A DNA stretch of 64,000 nt from Candidatus Methylopumilus sp. (GCA_024640945.1 JAHEEA010000003.1:1-64000); one strand, 5' to 3'. Numbered from the stretch's first letter, positions 9,335-19,673 are shown. Notes: generated by a model from the letters alone, not told the origin. Made by a program: numbers and translations.

Positions 9335-10270
9335 ATGGAAATTTTTAAAATCAAGAATGACATTCCGTTTATGAGCTATGGCCGTTTAACTACGGCAATT
9401 TCTCTGATTACGTTTATCTTTGCGGTATTTTTTCTTGCTCAAAAAGGTTTGAACCTAGGGGTCGACTTTACTGGCGGCACTGTGATCGAAGTCAGCTACC
9501 CTCAAGCGGCTGATTTAACAAAGATTCGTCATGCTGTAGATAGCGTTGGCTTAAATGAAGCGACTGTTCAAAACTTTGGCTCAAGCCATGACGTGATGAT
9601 TCGCTTACCGCTTAAAAAAGGCGTTACTTCAGCTCAACTATCTGAAGAAGTATTAAGTGCTCTGCATAAAGAAGATGACCAAGTTGAAATGCGCCGTGTT
9701 GAAACTGTTGGCGCACAAGTTGGCCAAGAGCTTTATGACAATGGCGCACTCGCTCTACTACTAGTTTCTATTGGTATAATGGCTTACTTAGCGATGCGAT
9801 TCGAATGGCGCTTTGCGGTTGCTGCAATTGTTGCGAACATGCATGACGTTGTGATTATTTTGGGCTTCTTTGCTTTCTTCCAATGGGAATTCAACTTAAC
9901 TGTTTTAGCTGCGGTATTGGCTGTTCTAGGCTACTCAGTAAATGAGTCTGTAGTGGTATTTGACCGAGTGCGTGAAAACTTCAAGAAAATGCGTAAAGCT
10001 GCGGTGACGACAGTAATTGATAATGCGATTACTCGCACAATGTCACGTACCGTCATTACCCACTTCTGTACACAGTTAATGGTGTTATCAATGCTGTTAT
10101 TCGGTGGCGAAACCTTACATAACTTCTCGCTTGCGCTGACAATTGGTATTTTATTTGGTATCTATTCTTCAGTATTGGTTGCTTGCCCGATTGCACTTTA
10201 CTTGGGTGTATCACGTGAGAACTTAATTACTGGCGCAGAAAAGAAACAAAACGAAGAGACCATGCCTTGA
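9335..10270 (+). CDS. secF: protein translocase subunit SecF
   Basis: Partner of SecD in the RND-like export motor of the inner membrane. At 311 residues it has a first membrane segment (about 19-37), the LGVDFTGGTVIEV motif (about 41-53), a shorter periplasmic domain and five C-terminal membrane segments including GYSVNESVVVFDRVRENF. Length and motif order are those of stand-alone SecF. It ends the yajC-secD-secF run. Confidence 0.97.
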   Translation: MEIFKIKNDIPFMSYGRLTTAISLITFIFAVFFLAQKGLNLGVDFTGGTVIEVSYPQAADLTKIRHAVDSVGLNEATVQNFGSSHDVMIRLPLKKGVTSAQLSEEVLSALHKEDDQVEMRRVETVGAQVGQELYDNGALALLLVSIGIMAYLAMRFEWRFAVAAIVANMHDVVIILGFFAFFQWEFNLTVLAAVLAVLGYSVNESVVVFDRVRENFKKMRKAAVTTVIDNAITRTMSRTVITHFCTQLMVLSMLLFGGETLHNFSLALTIGILFGIYSSVLVACPIALYLGVSRENLITGAEKKQNEETMP

Positions 10271-10324
10271 CAAGTAAAGCCTAAAGCGTGGAAACTTAAG
10301 TATTCCATTCAATAGCGATTCCAC

Positions 10325-11608
10325 TTGGACATACCCATACATCTGCAATTCCTTGTACTAGGATTGCTACTTGCGTTATCAGCGTTTTTTTCAAGCGCTG
10401 AAACTAGCCTCATGACCCTTAATCGTTACCGCCTGCGCCATCTCGCAAATGATGGCCACCACGGTGCACGATTAGCTCAGGCTCTACTTAAAAAAACTGA
10501 CCATCTTCTAGGCGCGATTTTACTTGGCAATACTTTTGCTGCGGTTGCGATTGCAACTATCAGTGATGACATTAGCCTTCAGCTTTTAGGTGAAGGAAAT
10601 ACCGGATTAATCATCGGCACAATCACTGTCACTTTTGTGATTCTGATTTTTGGTGAAATCACGCCTAAAGTGGTGGCCGCCGCTCATGCTGAAAAATTAG
10701 CCTTTGCATACAGCTACGTGCTATATCCCCTCACAAAAATACTCTACCCAGCAATCTGGTTTACCAATTTATTTGTGATGGGATTGCTTAAGTTATTTCG
10801 CATCAAAGTTAACTTCTCAGAAGTAACACAAGCTATATCAACTGAAGAATTGCGAAGTATCGTAACGGAATCTGGCCATTACATCCCGAAAAAGAATCGG
10901 GCCATTTTGCTTAATTTATTCGATTTGGAAAATGCGATTGTGGATGATGTGATGACTGCTCACACGCACATTGAAGATGTCGATTTAGACACGCCATTTG
11001 AAGAGCTTACACTTCAAATCTCATCTAGCAATCATACCCGCCTCTTGGTTAAACAAGGAGCAAATGAAGAAATTGTCGGAGTGATACACATTCGAAAAGT
11101 CATCAATTTACTTCGGAATGGTGAACTGACGATTGAGGGCCTTAAAGAAATTATTGATGATCCTTATTTCATTCCATCGGGCACGCCTTTATATACTCAA
11201 ATTCAACAATTCCAAGAGAAACATGAACGTTTAGCTTTAGTGGTTGACGAATATGGTGAACTGAAAGGCTTAGTAACACTCGAAGATATATTAGAAGAGA
11301 TTATCGGCGATTTCACTACACAATCACCTTTACGTGCTAACACTTACCATCAAGAAGAAGACGGTAGTTGGCTGGTTGATGGCAGTAGTAACTTGCGCGA
11401 CTTAAATAAAAAATTAAATCTTGAATTTCCACTCGATGGACCAAGAACATTAAACGGATTAATTCTTGAACATTTCGAGGATATTCCTGAAGCGGGTACA
11501 AGCATCAAGATTGCCAATTGCGCTTTAGAGATTGTACAAACACAAGACAAGATTGTTAAAAGCGTTAGATTGTTGCTGCTAAACAGCAACAGTGATCAAG
11601 ATGAATAG
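10325..11608 (+). CDS. HlyC/CorC family transporter (CNNM-CBS protein)
   Basis: A 427-residue inner-membrane protein. It has an N-terminal DUF21/CNNM domain with three to four membrane segments (about 5-160; signature LSAFFSSAETSLMTLNRYRL), a pair of CBS domains (about 200-335; VVDEYGELKGLVTLEDILEEI) and a C-terminal CorC_HlyC domain (about 345-425). Relatives are linked to Mg2+/Co2+ efflux or tolerance, and the CBS pair usually senses adenine nucleotides. The only start that keeps the first membrane helix is TTG at 10325, and it lacks a clear ribosome-binding site. Exact ion is unknown. Confidence 0.88.
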   Translation: MDIPIHLQFLVLGLLLALSAFFSSAETSLMTLNRYRLRHLANDGHHGARLAQALLKKTDHLLGAILLGNTFAAVAIATISDDISLQLLGEGNTGLIIGTITVTFVILIFGEITPKVVAAAHAEKLAFAYSYVLYPLTKILYPAIWFTNLFVMGLLKLFRIKVNFSEVTQAISTEELRSIVTESGHYIPKKNRAILLNLFDLENAIVDDVMTAHTHIEDVDLDTPFEELTLQISSSNHTRLLVKQGANEEIVGVIHIRKVINLLRNGELTIEGLKEIIDDPYFIPSGTPLYTQIQQFQEKHERLALVVDEYGELKGLVTLEDILEEIIGDFTTQSPLRANTYHQEEDGSWLVDGSSNLRDLNKKLNLEFPLDGPRTLNGLILEHFEDIPEAGTSIKIANCALEIVQTQDKIVKSVRLLLLNSNSDQDE

Positions 11609-11685
11609 CTGAAGTCATTAAAGCCTCATAACCATTTTCATTTCAGGCTTGAATTATTTCGAATTAGGCTCAAAATAGGATACGC

Positions 11686-11997
11686 ATGGCTAGCATTAAG
11701 CATCAAGAAAATACCATTGAAGCCACTAAAACGGCAAAACCAAAACCACCTTCTATGTATCGGGTCGTTTTACTCAATGATGATTTCACCCCTATGGAGT
11801 TTGTTGTAGATGTACTTGAACGTTTTTTTAATAAAAACCGTGAACAAGCAACGCAAATCATGCTCCAAGTACATACCGAAGGCTCGGGCGTGTGCGGAAT
11901 TTATCCACATGGAATTGCAGAAACAAAAGTAAGCCAAGTATTAGCTTACGCAAATGAACACCAACATCCATTGCAATGTGCAATGCAGGAAGTATAA
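11686..11997 (+). CDS. clpS: ATP-dependent Clp protease adaptor ClpS
   Basis: N-end-rule adaptor that binds N-terminal Phe, Leu, Trp or Tyr and hands substrates to ClpA-ClpP. At 103 residues it has a flexible N-terminal tail (1-25), then the folded domain with [17 protein letters not shown] and the Met/His-containing binding pocket region ([16 protein letters not shown]). AGGATA precedes the ATG. It is 22 bases upstream of clpA, the usual pairing. Confidence 0.97.
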   Translation: MASIKHQENTIEATKTAKPKPPSMYRVVLLNDDFTPMEFVVDVLERFFNKNREQATQIMLQVHTEGSGVCGIYPHGIAETKVSQVLAYANEHQHPLQCAMQEV

Positions 11998-12019
11998 AAG
12001 TCGTCAAAAGGTCTTAATA

Positions 12020-14317
12020 ATGATTGCTCAAGAATTAGAAGTTTCACTCCACATGGCCTTTATGGATGCTCGCCAAAAAAGGCACGAGCTGATTACGGTC
12101 GAACATTTGCTAGTAGCGATGATAGACAATCCAACCGCTGCAGAAGTGTTACGTGCCTGCGGAGCTAATCTAGAAACTCTACGTTCCGAGCTTAACCACT
12201 ACATTGAAGAACACACGCCGACGGTGGATGGCTCGGAAGAAGTCGACACACAACCAACCTTGGGCTTTCAGCGTGTGATTCAACGCGCCATTTTGCATGT
12301 GCAATCATCTGGCAAAAAAGAGGTAACCGGCGCTAATGTACTAGTAGCAATTTATGGTGAGAAAGATTCACATGCTGTGTTCTTCTTGCACCAACAAAAT
12401 ATCACCCGTTTAGATGTTGTGAACTATATCGCGCATGGTGTTGCAAAAGCTGAGGAAGCTAGCGCAAGAGGCGCCGAAGCAAATCCAGAAGCTGGAACAG
12501 AAGCCCCTCCAGCAAGTGCTTTGGATAGTTATACTCTCAATCTAAACCAACAAGTATTAGCTGGCAAAATTGATCCTGTAATCGGTCGTGATAAAGAACT
12601 AGAACGTGTTATTCAAACGCTATGCCGTCGTCGCAAAAATAACCCATTATTGGTTGGTGAAGCAGGTGTTGGTAAAACTGCAATCGCTGAAGGTTTGGCA
12701 CGTCGTATCGTTGAAAAAAGCGTGCCAGAAGTATTGGCCAATGCTGTCATCTACTCACTCGATATGGGCGCACTATTAGCAGGTACAAAATACCGTGGCG
12801 ATTTTGAGCAGCGTCTAAAAGCAGTGATGCAAAAACTTGCTGAACAAGAAGATGCGGTGTTGTTTATTGATGAGATTCACACACTGATCGGTGCGGGCGC
12901 TGCAAGTGGCGGCACCATGGATGCTTCTAATTTACTCAAGCCAGCCCTGTCCAATGGATCACTAAAATGTATAGGTGCAACCACCTATCAAGAATACCGT
13001 GGCATTTTTGAAAAAGACCACGCTTTATCACGTCGCTTCCAAAAAGTGGACGTTGAAGAACCGAGTGTTGCTGAAACAGTTGAGATTCTCAAAGGCCTTA
13101 AATCTCGGTTTGAAAAACACCATAGCGTTAAATACAGTGCTGCTGCGCTCAACACTGCAGCTGAATTATCAGCGAAATATATCAATGACAGACACTTACC
13201 GGATAAAGCGATTGATGTGATTGATGAAGCCGGCGCGGCACAACGTATATTGCCTAAATCAAAACAGAAAAAAGTGATTGGCGATAAAGAAATTGAAGAC
13301 ATTATCGCTAAGATTGCACGTATTCCACCTAAGAACATTTCAACAGATGATAGAAATGCTTTAAAAACTTTAGATCGTGATTTAAAAGCTGTCGTGTTTG
13401 GTCAAGATCAAGCGATTGAGTCACTTGCCTCAGCCATTAAAATGGCACGCAGTGGCTTAGGCAACGCTAACAAACCAATTGGCTCATTCTTATTCTCTGG
13501 CCCAACAGGTGTAGGTAAAACTGAAGTCGCTAAACAACTAGCCTATACCTTAGGGATTGAGTTGGTACGCTTTGATATGTCTGAATACATGGAGCGTCAT
13601 GCAGTTTCGCGTCTAATCGGTGCGCCTCCTGGTTATGTAGGTTTCGAACAAGGCGGCCTATTAACCGAGGCAATCACTAAGCATCCATATTGTGTCTTAC
13701 TGTTAGATGAGATTGAAAAAGCACATCCTGATATTTATAACATCCTGTTGCAAGTGATGGATCATGGTACGTTGACCGACAACAACGGTCGCAAAGCTGA
13801 CTTCCGAAATGTCACTATCATCATGACCACTAATGCGGGTGCGGAGTCACTTTCTAAAACCAGCATGGGCTTTACACAAGGCAAGCAAGCGGGCGATGAA
13901 ATGGCTGAAATCAAACGTTTATTCAGCCCAGAATTCCGCAACCGTTTAGATGCAACTGTTTCGTTTGCACCGCTTTCTGAAGATGTGATTATGCGTGTCG
14001 TTGATAAATTCTTAATGCAATTAGAAGATCAATTACATGAGAAAAAAGTTGAGGCTAACTTTAGCGACAAACTTAAAGCTTATCTTGCTAAAAAAGGCTT
14101 CGACCCACTCATGGGTGCACGACCAATGTCTCGCTTAATTCAGGATACTATTCGTCGTGGTTTAGCTGACGAATTGCTATTTGGCAAACTAGCCAATGGC
14201 GGTCATGTGAATGTCGATATTAATGAAAAAGATGAAATCATCTTAGATTTTGATGATATTGCAAGCCCTAAGTCTACAGGCACCTCTGATCAATTAGCGG
14301 CTGACACAGTCGAATAA
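12020..14317 (+). CDS. clpA: ATP-dependent Clp protease ATP-binding subunit ClpA
   Basis: Hexameric AAA+ unfoldase that feeds ClpP. The N-domain (about 1-145) is followed by AAA module D1 with Walker A GEAGVGKT (about 213) and D2 with GPTGVGKT (about 495), plus arginine-finger and sensor regions. The track begins at 11954 inside clpS. I place the start at ATG 12020 ([10 protein letters not shown]), preceded by AAAAGG, giving 765 residues close to the E. coli 758. There is no M-domain coiled coil, which separates it from ClpB. It converges on the gst gene. Confidence 0.97.
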   Translation: MIAQELEVSLHMAFMDARQKRHELITVEHLLVAMIDNPTAAEVLRACGANLETLRSELNHYIEEHTPTVDGSEEVDTQPTLGFQRVIQRAILHVQSSGKKEVTGANVLVAIYGEKDSHAVFFLHQQNITRLDVVNYIAHGVAKAEEASARGAEANPEAGTEAPPASALDSYTLNLNQQVLAGKIDPVIGRDKELERVIQTLCRRRKNNPLLVGEAGVGKTAIAEGLARRIVEKSVPEVLANAVIYSLDMGALLAGTKYRGDFEQRLKAVMQKLAEQEDAVLFIDEIHTLIGAGAASGGTMDASNLLKPALSNGSLKCIGATTYQEYRGIFEKDHALSRRFQKVDVEEPSVAETVEILKGLKSRFEKHHSVKYSAAALNTAAELSAKYINDRHLPDKAIDVIDEAGAAQRILPKSKQKKVIGDKEIEDIIAKIARIPPKNISTDDRNALKTLDRDLKAVVFGQDQAIESLASAIKMARSGLGNANKPIGSFLFSGPTGVGKTEVAKQLAYTLGIELVRFDMSEYMERHAVSRLIGAPPGYVGFEQGGLLTEAITKHPYCVLLLDEIEKAHPDIYNILLQVMDHGTLTDNNGRKADFRNVTIIMTTNAGAESLSKTSMGFTQGKQAGDEMAEIKRLFSPEFRNRLDATVSFAPLSEDVIMRVVDKFLMQLEDQLHEKKVEANFSDKLKAYLAKKGFDPLMGARPMSRLIQDTIRRGLADELLFGKLANGGHVNVDINEKDEIILDFDDIASPKSTGTSDQLAADTVE

Positions 14318-14331
14318 AACGAGCTTTACTT

Positions 14332-14367
14332 CATCCAGTTAGGCGTCCTGCCAAACTGGATGTTTTT
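14332..14367 (+). terminator. clpA terminator, overlapping the gst stop
   Basis: CATCCAGTT and AACTGGATG form a perfect 9-bp stem with a 13-base loop followed by TTTTT. The left arm contains the stop codon of the oppositely oriented glutathione transferase gene, so the terminator is partly built out of coding sequence. Confidence 0.75.
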
Positions 14368-14977
14368 GCATTATGTCGTTAAATAACTGACTATCCTTTA
14401 AGTTAGATAACCAGACTTTAAGTTTTGAATAGTGAGTCGCATCAAACCAATCTTCGTCCACCATTCTAAATTGACGAACAAAAGGAAAAATAGCGATATC
14501 TACTTGAGCAAACTGATCTCTCAACAAGTAATGATGTCGTGACAGTAACTTTTCCAAGCGTTTTAAAAATAACTCTCCCTGTGCACGATAATGTTCCATC
14601 GGAAACTCAGGATATCTGTCAGCATACTTATATCGATCTAAAGCTTGCTTAAAAGCACCATCATTTTCTGCAATTAGAGCAGCTGTATGCGACTTTAATT
14701 CAGAAGATGAGCTGAGCATCCAATCATCAACATCATGCTGATTTAGAGCCCACTCCATGATTTCCAAGCTTTGCTCAATCACTTGACCATTTGGCTGAAT
14801 TAAAACTGGCACCGTTCCTTTGGGAGATGCCAAAAGCATAGACTGTGGTTTTTCACGCAAAGAAATTTCACGAATTTCGACATCAACGCCAGCATATCGA
14901 AGTGCCATTCTTGCGCGCATCGCATAAGGGCAACGACGATAAGAATATAAGATGGTCTGAGACAAACTATTCGCCAA
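14339..14977 (-). CDS. glutathione S-transferase family protein
   Basis: A 212-residue two-domain protein. The N-terminal thioredoxin-fold GST domain (about 8-85) has CPYA at 17-20, the Cys-based active site of Omega/glutaredoxin-like GSTs, and the cis-Pro/Ser-binding stretch KGTVPVLI...VIEQSLEIMEW. The C-terminal helical domain fills the rest. The likely role is glutathione-dependent reduction or deglutathionylation; substrate unknown. The start codon is TTG and overlaps the yjbQ stop by 11 bases, implying translational coupling. No ATG exists before the active site. Confidence 0.85.
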   Translation of the reverse strand: MANSLSQTILYSYRRCPYAMRARMALRYAGVDVEIREISLREKPQSMLLASPKGTVPVLIQPNGQVIEQSLEIMEWALNQHDVDDWMLSSSSELKSHTAALIAENDGAFKQALDRYKYADRYPEFPMEHYRAQGELFLKRLEKLLSRHHYLLRDQFAQVDIAIFPFVRQFRMVDEDWFDATHYSKLKVWLSNLKDSQLFNDIMQKHPVWQDA

Positions 14978-15395
14978 TGAGGTGCAACAGAACCTGACGC
15001 GTATGAGAAGCGAGCCTATGCTCGTAAAGGAAAATACCCTGCCAGGTGCCTAGTGCTAATTTTCCATTAAGCAATGGAATAGAAATAGATGTTTGCGTAA
15101 GTGCGCTTCTGACATGTGCCGGCATATCATCTACGCCTTCAGCTGTGTGAATAAACAAAGGATCGCCATCAGGCACTAGTCGTGCAAAAAAACTTTCCAT
15201 ATCCACGAGTACATCAGGATCATAATTTTCATTAATCAAAATACTCGCAGAGGTATGTTGAATATAAAGGTTTAGCATCCCAGTTTGCATGCCACTATTT
15301 GCCGCCCACTGCATAATCTGTGGCGTAATATCGTACAAACGACGACCGTTCGTTTTAACACTGATTTTATGATTAATTTGATGCATATCTAACAT
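14967..15395 (-). CDS. YjbQ/UPF0047 family protein (secondary thiamine-phosphate synthase type)
   Basis: About 142 residues, the usual family size. It shows the core QHTSASILINENYDPDVL and the C-terminal motif LGTWQGIFLYEHR. Members form trimers, and some show weak thiamine-phosphate synthase activity; the true physiological role is unsettled. I choose the ATG at 15395, whose A is shared with the stop of the upstream lipoprotein gene (TAATG), over the TTG at 15401 in the track. Another in-frame ATG lies at 15386. It belongs to the clpB-lipoprotein-yjbQ-gst operon. Confidence 0.85.
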   Translation of the reverse strand: MLDMHQINHKISVKTNGRRLYDITPQIMQWAANSGMQTGMLNLYIQHTSASILINENYDPDVLVDMESFFARLVPDGDPLFIHTAEGVDDMPAHVRSALTQTSISIPLLNGKLALGTWQGIFLYEHRLASHTRQVLLHLIGE

Positions 15396-15931
15396 TACCA
15401 ACCAAAACGATAGAACATATTAGGCCCGTAAAAAGGCGGTCTGTAACGTCCATAAGGATAAGGGCCATAACCCCAGAAAGGATCATAGAATTGTTGCCTT
15501 AACTGGTATTCACGCTTGAGCTTTTCTTGCTCTTTCAGTTTAGCTTTCTCACGCTTGTTAATCTCTTCAGCAAAGCCATCACGAATCGCTTGCTCATGGG
15601 CTTGATGAATAAAATCCAGAACCTTTGCATCAACACCTTTTCTACTTAAATCTAGTAACTGAGTAGGCGACAAATCATATTGTGACTGGCTGTCTTTTAT
15701 TTTCTGAATAATTTGCTCAGCGGGCACTTTAGTTTGAGAAAGCTGAACAATCTCATCCAAACTTAAATTTGGCACTTGCTTGGGCATAATACGCTCAAGC
15801 TCTTCAGGTGAAATACGCTGTATCAAAGGTTCTTGATTAGGCGCACTGGCACAGCCAGTGACTAAAATAACCGCCACTAACCATGCCGTGTTTTTACTTA
15901 AAAATTGATTCAAACTTTTAAAAAGATTCAT
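15395..15931 (-). CDS. predicted lipoprotein with C-terminal aromatic/proline tail
   Basis: A 178-residue protein with an N-terminal hydrophobic segment and lipobox VTGC (Cys at about residue 27), so probably a lipidated envelope protein. Two similar helical repeats follow (LSLDEIVQLSQTKVPAEQII at about 56 and LSPTQLLDLSRKGVDAKVL at about 91), then a charged Lys/Glu helix. The last 35 residues are rich in Tyr, Pro, Gly and Phe (FWGYGPYPYGRY). Similar proteins occur in other betaproteobacteria, but I know of no function. It starts nine bases after clpB and is probably co-transcribed from its heat-shock promoter. Confidence 0.75.
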   Translation of the reverse strand: MNLFKSLNQFLSKNTAWLVAVILVTGCASAPNQEPLIQRISPEELERIMPKQVPNLSLDEIVQLSQTKVPAEQIIQKIKDSQSQYDLSPTQLLDLSRKGVDAKVLDFIHQAHEQAIRDGFAEEINKREKAKLKEQEKLKREYQLRQQFYDPFWGYGPYPYGRYRPPFYGPNMFYRFGW

Positions 15932-15940
15932 GACACCACT

Positions 15941-18523
15941 TTATTTAGTGAACAACATTTTTCCACCTTTGAAGTCTACCTTAATCGTTTCTTTTGGCGC
16001 AAAATTACCTGCCAAAATTTCACGCGAAAGCGGATTCTCAAGCTCACTTTGAATTGCACGCTTCAATGGTCTTGCACCATAAACTGGATCAAAACCGGCA
16101 TTAGAGATTTCAGATAAAGCAGCTTCACTCACCTCTAATTTCATATCCATCGCAGCCAAACGTTTAGCCAAGTATTGCAATTGAATGCCCGCAATTGCCT
16201 TAATATTACTCTCGCCAAGTGAATGGAATACCACTACTTCATCAATACGATTGATGAACTCTGGACGGAAGTGTGTTTTCACCTCTCCCATCACTGCCAA
16301 TTTAACCACTTGGTAATCATCACCCTGCATCCCTTGTATCATCTGACTGCCCAAGTTAGATGTCATGATAATGACGGTATTTTTAAAGTCCACCGTACGG
16401 CCTTGACCATCAGTCAAACGGCCATCATCCAACACTTGCAGTAAGACGTTAAACACATCAGGATGCGCCTTCTCAACTTCATCGAGCAAAATCACTGAGT
16501 AAGGTTTACGACGCACCGCCTCAGTCAAAGTTCCACCTTCTTCGTAACCAACATAACCCGGAGGCGCGCCAATTAAACGTGAGACAGAATGCTTCTCCAT
16601 AAACTCGCTCATATCGATACGAATTAAATGGTCTTCCGAATCAAATAAGAAGCCAGCCAATGCTTTACATAGCTCAGTTTTACCAACGCCAGTGGGTCCT
16701 AAGAACAAGAACGAACCATAAGGTCTATTAGGATCACTCAAGCCAGAGCGTGAACGACGAATCGCATCAGAAACCAATCGCACTGCCTCATCTTGACCTA
16801 CTACACGCTCATGCAATTTCGTTTCCATCGTTAATAATTTTGCACGTTCACCCGTCATCATTTTAGATACAGGAATGCCGGTTGCACGACTCACGACTTC
16901 AGCAATCTCTTCAGCACCTACTTGTGTACGCAGTAGTTTGTTGAGCTTCACTTCACCCTTGTCTTCTTCAGCTGCAGCATTTTTCAACTGCGCTTCCAAA
17001 GTTGGTAATTTACCGTATTGCAACTCAGAAACTTTCTGCCACTCACCTTTACGAGTCGCTTCTTCCATGTGTTGCTTAATCTTTTCAATCTCTTCTTTGA
17101 TATGCGCAGAGCCTTGAACTTGCGCTTTTTCAGCTTTCCAAATATCTTCCAAGTCAGCGGATTCTTTTTCCAATCTCGCAATCTCTTCTTCAATCAAAGC
17201 AAATCGCTTTTTAGAACCTTCGTCTTTTTCTTTACGCACCGCTTCACGTTCGATTTTCAATTGAATCAAACGACGATCCAACTTATCCAAAGCTTCCGGC
17301 TTACTGTCAATTTCCATCTTAATCTTTGCTGCTGCTTCATCAATCAAATCAATCGCCTTATCAGGCAAGAAACGATCAGTAATGTAGCGATGGCTTAGTT
17401 CTGCCGCAGCAACAATTGCAGGGTCGGTAATTTCTACCCCGTGATGCAATTCGTACTTTTCTTGTAAGCCACGCAAAATCGCAATCGTTGCTTCAACTGA
17501 TGGCTCATCTACCAATACCTTTTGAAAACGACGTTCTAAAGCTGCGTCTTTTTCAATATATTTACGATATTCATCGAGTGTGGTTGCACCAACACAATGT
17601 AACTCACCACGTGCTAAAGCTGGCTTAAGCATATTGCCGGCATCCATTGCACCCTCAGCCTTGCCCGCTCCGACCATCGTGTGAAGCTCATCAATAAATA
17701 CAATTGTTTGACCTTCATCTTGGGCCAACTCTTTCAGCACCGATTTCAAGCGCTCCTCGAATTCACCGCGATATTTAGCACCCGCGAGTAAAGCAGCCAT
17801 ATCAAGCGACAGCACCTTCTTACCTTTAAGAGACTCAGGTACTTCACCATTTACAATACGTTGTGCCAGGCCTTCAACAATGGCAGTTTTACCAACACCA
17901 GGCTCACCAATTAAAACTGGATTATTTTTAGTGCGTCGTTGTAAAACTTGAATCGCACGACGAATCTCATCATCACGACCGATGACAGGATCAAGTTTGC
18001 CCATACGTGCACGCTCAGTTAAATCTAGTGTGTATTTTTTCAATGCCTCACGCTGACCTTCCGCCTCTTGATTATCAACAGAGTCGCCACCACGTACTGC
18101 TTTAATCGCAGCTTCAAGCGCAGCTTTATTTAAGCCAACTTGTTTAAGTAATTTTGCGGTATCGCCCTTATCTTCAGCCAAGGCAAGCAAGAACATTTCA
18201 CTGGCGATATAAGCATCACCACGTTTCTGCGCGTGTTTGTCAGTTAGATTTAATAGATTATTTAAATCACGAGAAATCGTTACCTCGCCAGAACTTTCAG
18301 CGACTTTAGGCAACTGGTTGATTGCTACTTGAAGGCCAGCTTTAAGCGGTTCCAAATTAACGCCAGCACGTGCGAGCAATGATGATGTTCCACCATCATC
18401 TTGGTTCAATAAAGCTGAAAGCAAATGTGCAGCCTCAATACTGGCATGGTCATGACCGACCGCCAAGCTTTGCGCATCATTTAATGCTTGTTGGAATTTA
18501 GTTGTAAGTTTATCGACTCTCAT
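15941..18523 (-). CDS. clpB: ATP-dependent disaggregase ClpB
   Basis: Hexameric AAA+ chaperone that pulls polypeptides out of aggregates together with DnaK. At 860 residues: N-domain (1-145), AAA1 with Walker A GEPGVGKT (about 206), the long M-domain coiled coil (about 400-525, rich in Glu/Lys/Arg) and AAA2 with GPTGVGKT (about 606). The coiled coil and the length distinguish it from ClpA/ClpC. A sigma-32-type promoter lies about 35 bases upstream and GTGGAG precedes the ATG. Confidence 0.98.
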   Translation of the reverse strand: MRVDKLTTKFQQALNDAQSLAVGHDHASIEAAHLLSALLNQDDGGTSSLLARAGVNLEPLKAGLQVAINQLPKVAESSGEVTISRDLNNLLNLTDKHAQKRGDAYIASEMFLLALAEDKGDTAKLLKQVGLNKAALEAAIKAVRGGDSVDNQEAEGQREALKKYTLDLTERARMGKLDPVIGRDDEIRRAIQVLQRRTKNNPVLIGEPGVGKTAIVEGLAQRIVNGEVPESLKGKKVLSLDMAALLAGAKYRGEFEERLKSVLKELAQDEGQTIVFIDELHTMVGAGKAEGAMDAGNMLKPALARGELHCVGATTLDEYRKYIEKDAALERRFQKVLVDEPSVEATIAILRGLQEKYELHHGVEITDPAIVAAAELSHRYITDRFLPDKAIDLIDEAAAKIKMEIDSKPEALDKLDRRLIQLKIEREAVRKEKDEGSKKRFALIEEEIARLEKESADLEDIWKAEKAQVQGSAHIKEEIEKIKQHMEEATRKGEWQKVSELQYGKLPTLEAQLKNAAAEEDKGEVKLNKLLRTQVGAEEIAEVVSRATGIPVSKMMTGERAKLLTMETKLHERVVGQDEAVRLVSDAIRRSRSGLSDPNRPYGSFLFLGPTGVGKTELCKALAGFLFDSEDHLIRIDMSEFMEKHSVSRLIGAPPGYVGYEEGGTLTEAVRRKPYSVILLDEVEKAHPDVFNVLLQVLDDGRLTDGQGRTVDFKNTVIIMTSNLGSQMIQGMQGDDYQVVKLAVMGEVKTHFRPEFINRIDEVVVFHSLGESNIKAIAGIQLQYLAKRLAAMDMKLEVSEAALSEISNAGFDPVYGARPLKRAIQSELENPLSREILAGNFAPKETIKVDFKGGKMLFTK

Positions 18524-18555
18524 TACTCACTCCACTTAAGTTTCTAATATCACTT

Positions 18556-18583
18556 AAATGGGGGAGTATTTTGAATTTTCAAT
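18556..18583 (-). promoter_or_regulatory. sigma-32 (RpoH) heat-shock promoter of clpB
   Basis: On the minus strand ATTGAA (18583-18578) and CCCCATTT (18563-18556) are separated by 14 bases, fitting the RpoH pattern CTTGAA-N13/14-CCCCATnT. It lies directly upstream of clpB, a classical heat-shock gene. Confidence 0.8.
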
Positions 18584-18613
18584 GGGAACAACAGATATTT
18601 AAAGAAATGAGAT

Positions 18614-19153
18614 TTACTTCTGATCAGAGACTATAAAATTACGGCCCTCATCATCTGAAATAAGAACCTGTAACTTAGATTGGTTTAACAACTGATAACT
18701 CAAAATCAACTGACCTGATTTCTCAGACAACAAAACTTGCTCAGCTAATTGAGGCGTTATTTTTTTAGGCAATGAAGATACCCAAGCATCTCCATCAACA
18801 CGGACAAAATAAACAGCTTGCTTAGCAGTAGAAACCCATGCCACATGCCAACCCCAATCGCCGCCTTTTAAAACTGAAACCTCAGAGAAGTGACACTTAG
18901 CCTCTTTGCTGCCGGCGAAACTTAATCGAACAACTGGCGGAGATCCATCATTGATAACAGGCGCCATAACTAAATCAAAAACGCCATCTTCAAACTGCTG
19001 TTGCCAGACTTTAACCATAACCTGTTTAGACTGAAACTCTTTTACCGGACAAAGAGAACTTGCTGATAAGTCTTGAGCAATAACGCTTAAAGGCATCCAA
19101 CTCAGCAAACCAATTAAAAAAGCGTTACAGAACTGTTTATTTAAACAAACCAT
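18614..19153 (-). CDS. secreted protein of unknown function
   Basis: A 179-residue protein, choosing the ATG at 19153 (GAGAG upstream) over the TTG at 19183 in the track. A signal peptide ends around SVIAQ, so it is probably periplasmic. The mature part has two cysteines (CPVKEF and KCHF) and two tryptophan-rich stretches (GGDWGWHVAWVS). I do not recognise the family. It diverges from the DUF2946 gene at the edge of the copper island, with a shared A/T-rich promoter region, so a metal-related role is possible but only by association. Confidence 0.65.
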   Translation of the reverse strand: MVCLNKQFCNAFLIGLLSWMPLSVIAQDLSASSLCPVKEFQSKQVMVKVWQQQFEDGVFDLVMAPVINDGSPPVVRLSFAGSKEAKCHFSEVSVLKGGDWGWHVAWVSTAKQAVYFVRVDGDAWVSSLPKKITPQLAEQVLLSEKSGQLILSYQLLNQSKLQVLISDDEGRNFIVSDQK

Positions 19154-19188
19154 CTCAACACACTCTCTATTCCTTAATAACAAAAGGG

Positions 19189-19196
19189 ATTATAAT
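19189..19196. promoter_or_regulatory. symmetric ATTATAAT element between divergent genes
   Basis: ATTATAAT contains a perfect TATAAT -10 box on the plus strand (19191-19196, 26 bases before the DUF2946 ATG) and another on the minus strand (19194-19189, upstream of the secreted-protein gene). Neither has a good -35 box, so an activator or an extended interaction may be needed. Confidence 0.45.
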
Positions 19197-19221
19197 TCGC
19201 AAAACTTTATTTTATTAACGC

Positions 19222-19596
19222 ATGCTAAAAACACATACAAAAAGAATCGTCAGTTGGGTCGCAATGTTTGCCATCCTGATGACTTCTTTTGCGCCTATGG
19301 TTTCTCATGCACTTAATTTAAGCAATACTAGTTTTGTAGAAGTTTGTACTTCTCAAGGCGTTAAGCTTATTCAAACAAATGATTCAAACTCTCAAGATCA
19401 AAAATCTAGCATCGATCTTAATCACTGTTCATATTGCACATTAGCGACTGATAAAGCTTATATCCCTTCCGGTGATATACAATTAGGTTCAACCCTAATT
19501 TCTTCAAGCTCAAAATTCTTTATTGAATACGAATCTCCAGTTTTACAAGCGCACTTCCAATCTTCACATCCTCCGCAAGCTCCTCCAGCAGTTTAA
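19222..19596 (+). CDS. DUF2946 family protein
   Basis: A 124-residue exported protein with an N-terminal hydrophobic segment (about 10-30) and the family pattern: FVEVCTSQGVKLI in the middle, then HCSYC (His-Cys-x-x-Cys, about 73-77), and a C-terminal Pro-rich end (HPPQAPPA). DUF2946 proteins are small, Cys/His-containing and repeatedly sit next to TonB-dependent copper receptors. The HCxxC motif is a plausible Cu(I) site. No biochemical function is known to me. A terminator-like hairpin separates it from the HTH gene. Confidence 0.8.
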   Translation: MLKTHTKRIVSWVAMFAILMTSFAPMVSHALNLSNTSFVEVCTSQGVKLIQTNDSNSQDQKSSIDLNHCSYCTLATDKAYIPSGDIQLGSTLISSSSKFFIEYESPVLQAHFQSSHPPQAPPAV

Positions 19597-19640
19597 AAAA
19601 AACAGAAGTTTTATATAGCCAGCTAGCTGGTTATTTGCCT

Positions 19641-19673
19641 ATGCGCTAAGCGCGTGGCTGTTTTTTTAACTGG
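19641..19673 (+). terminator. hairpin plus T-run before the HTH regulator gene
   Basis: CCTATGCGC-TAA-GCGCGTGG forms a GC-rich stem with two G-U pairs, followed by CTG and seven T residues. A second small palindrome (AGCCAGCTAGCTGGTTA) sits just before it. It would end the DUF2946 transcript or act as an attenuator, because the next ribosome-binding site starts only a few bases later. Confidence 0.55.

Noticed and set aside
12988-13338. 116-codon minus-strand ORF in clpA
   Set aside because: Antisense of conserved ClpA sequence, no independent start signal.
17018-17398. 126-codon plus-strand ORF in clpB
   Set aside because: Phe/Asn-rich antisense of the Glu/Lys-rich ClpB coiled coil; a typical shadow.
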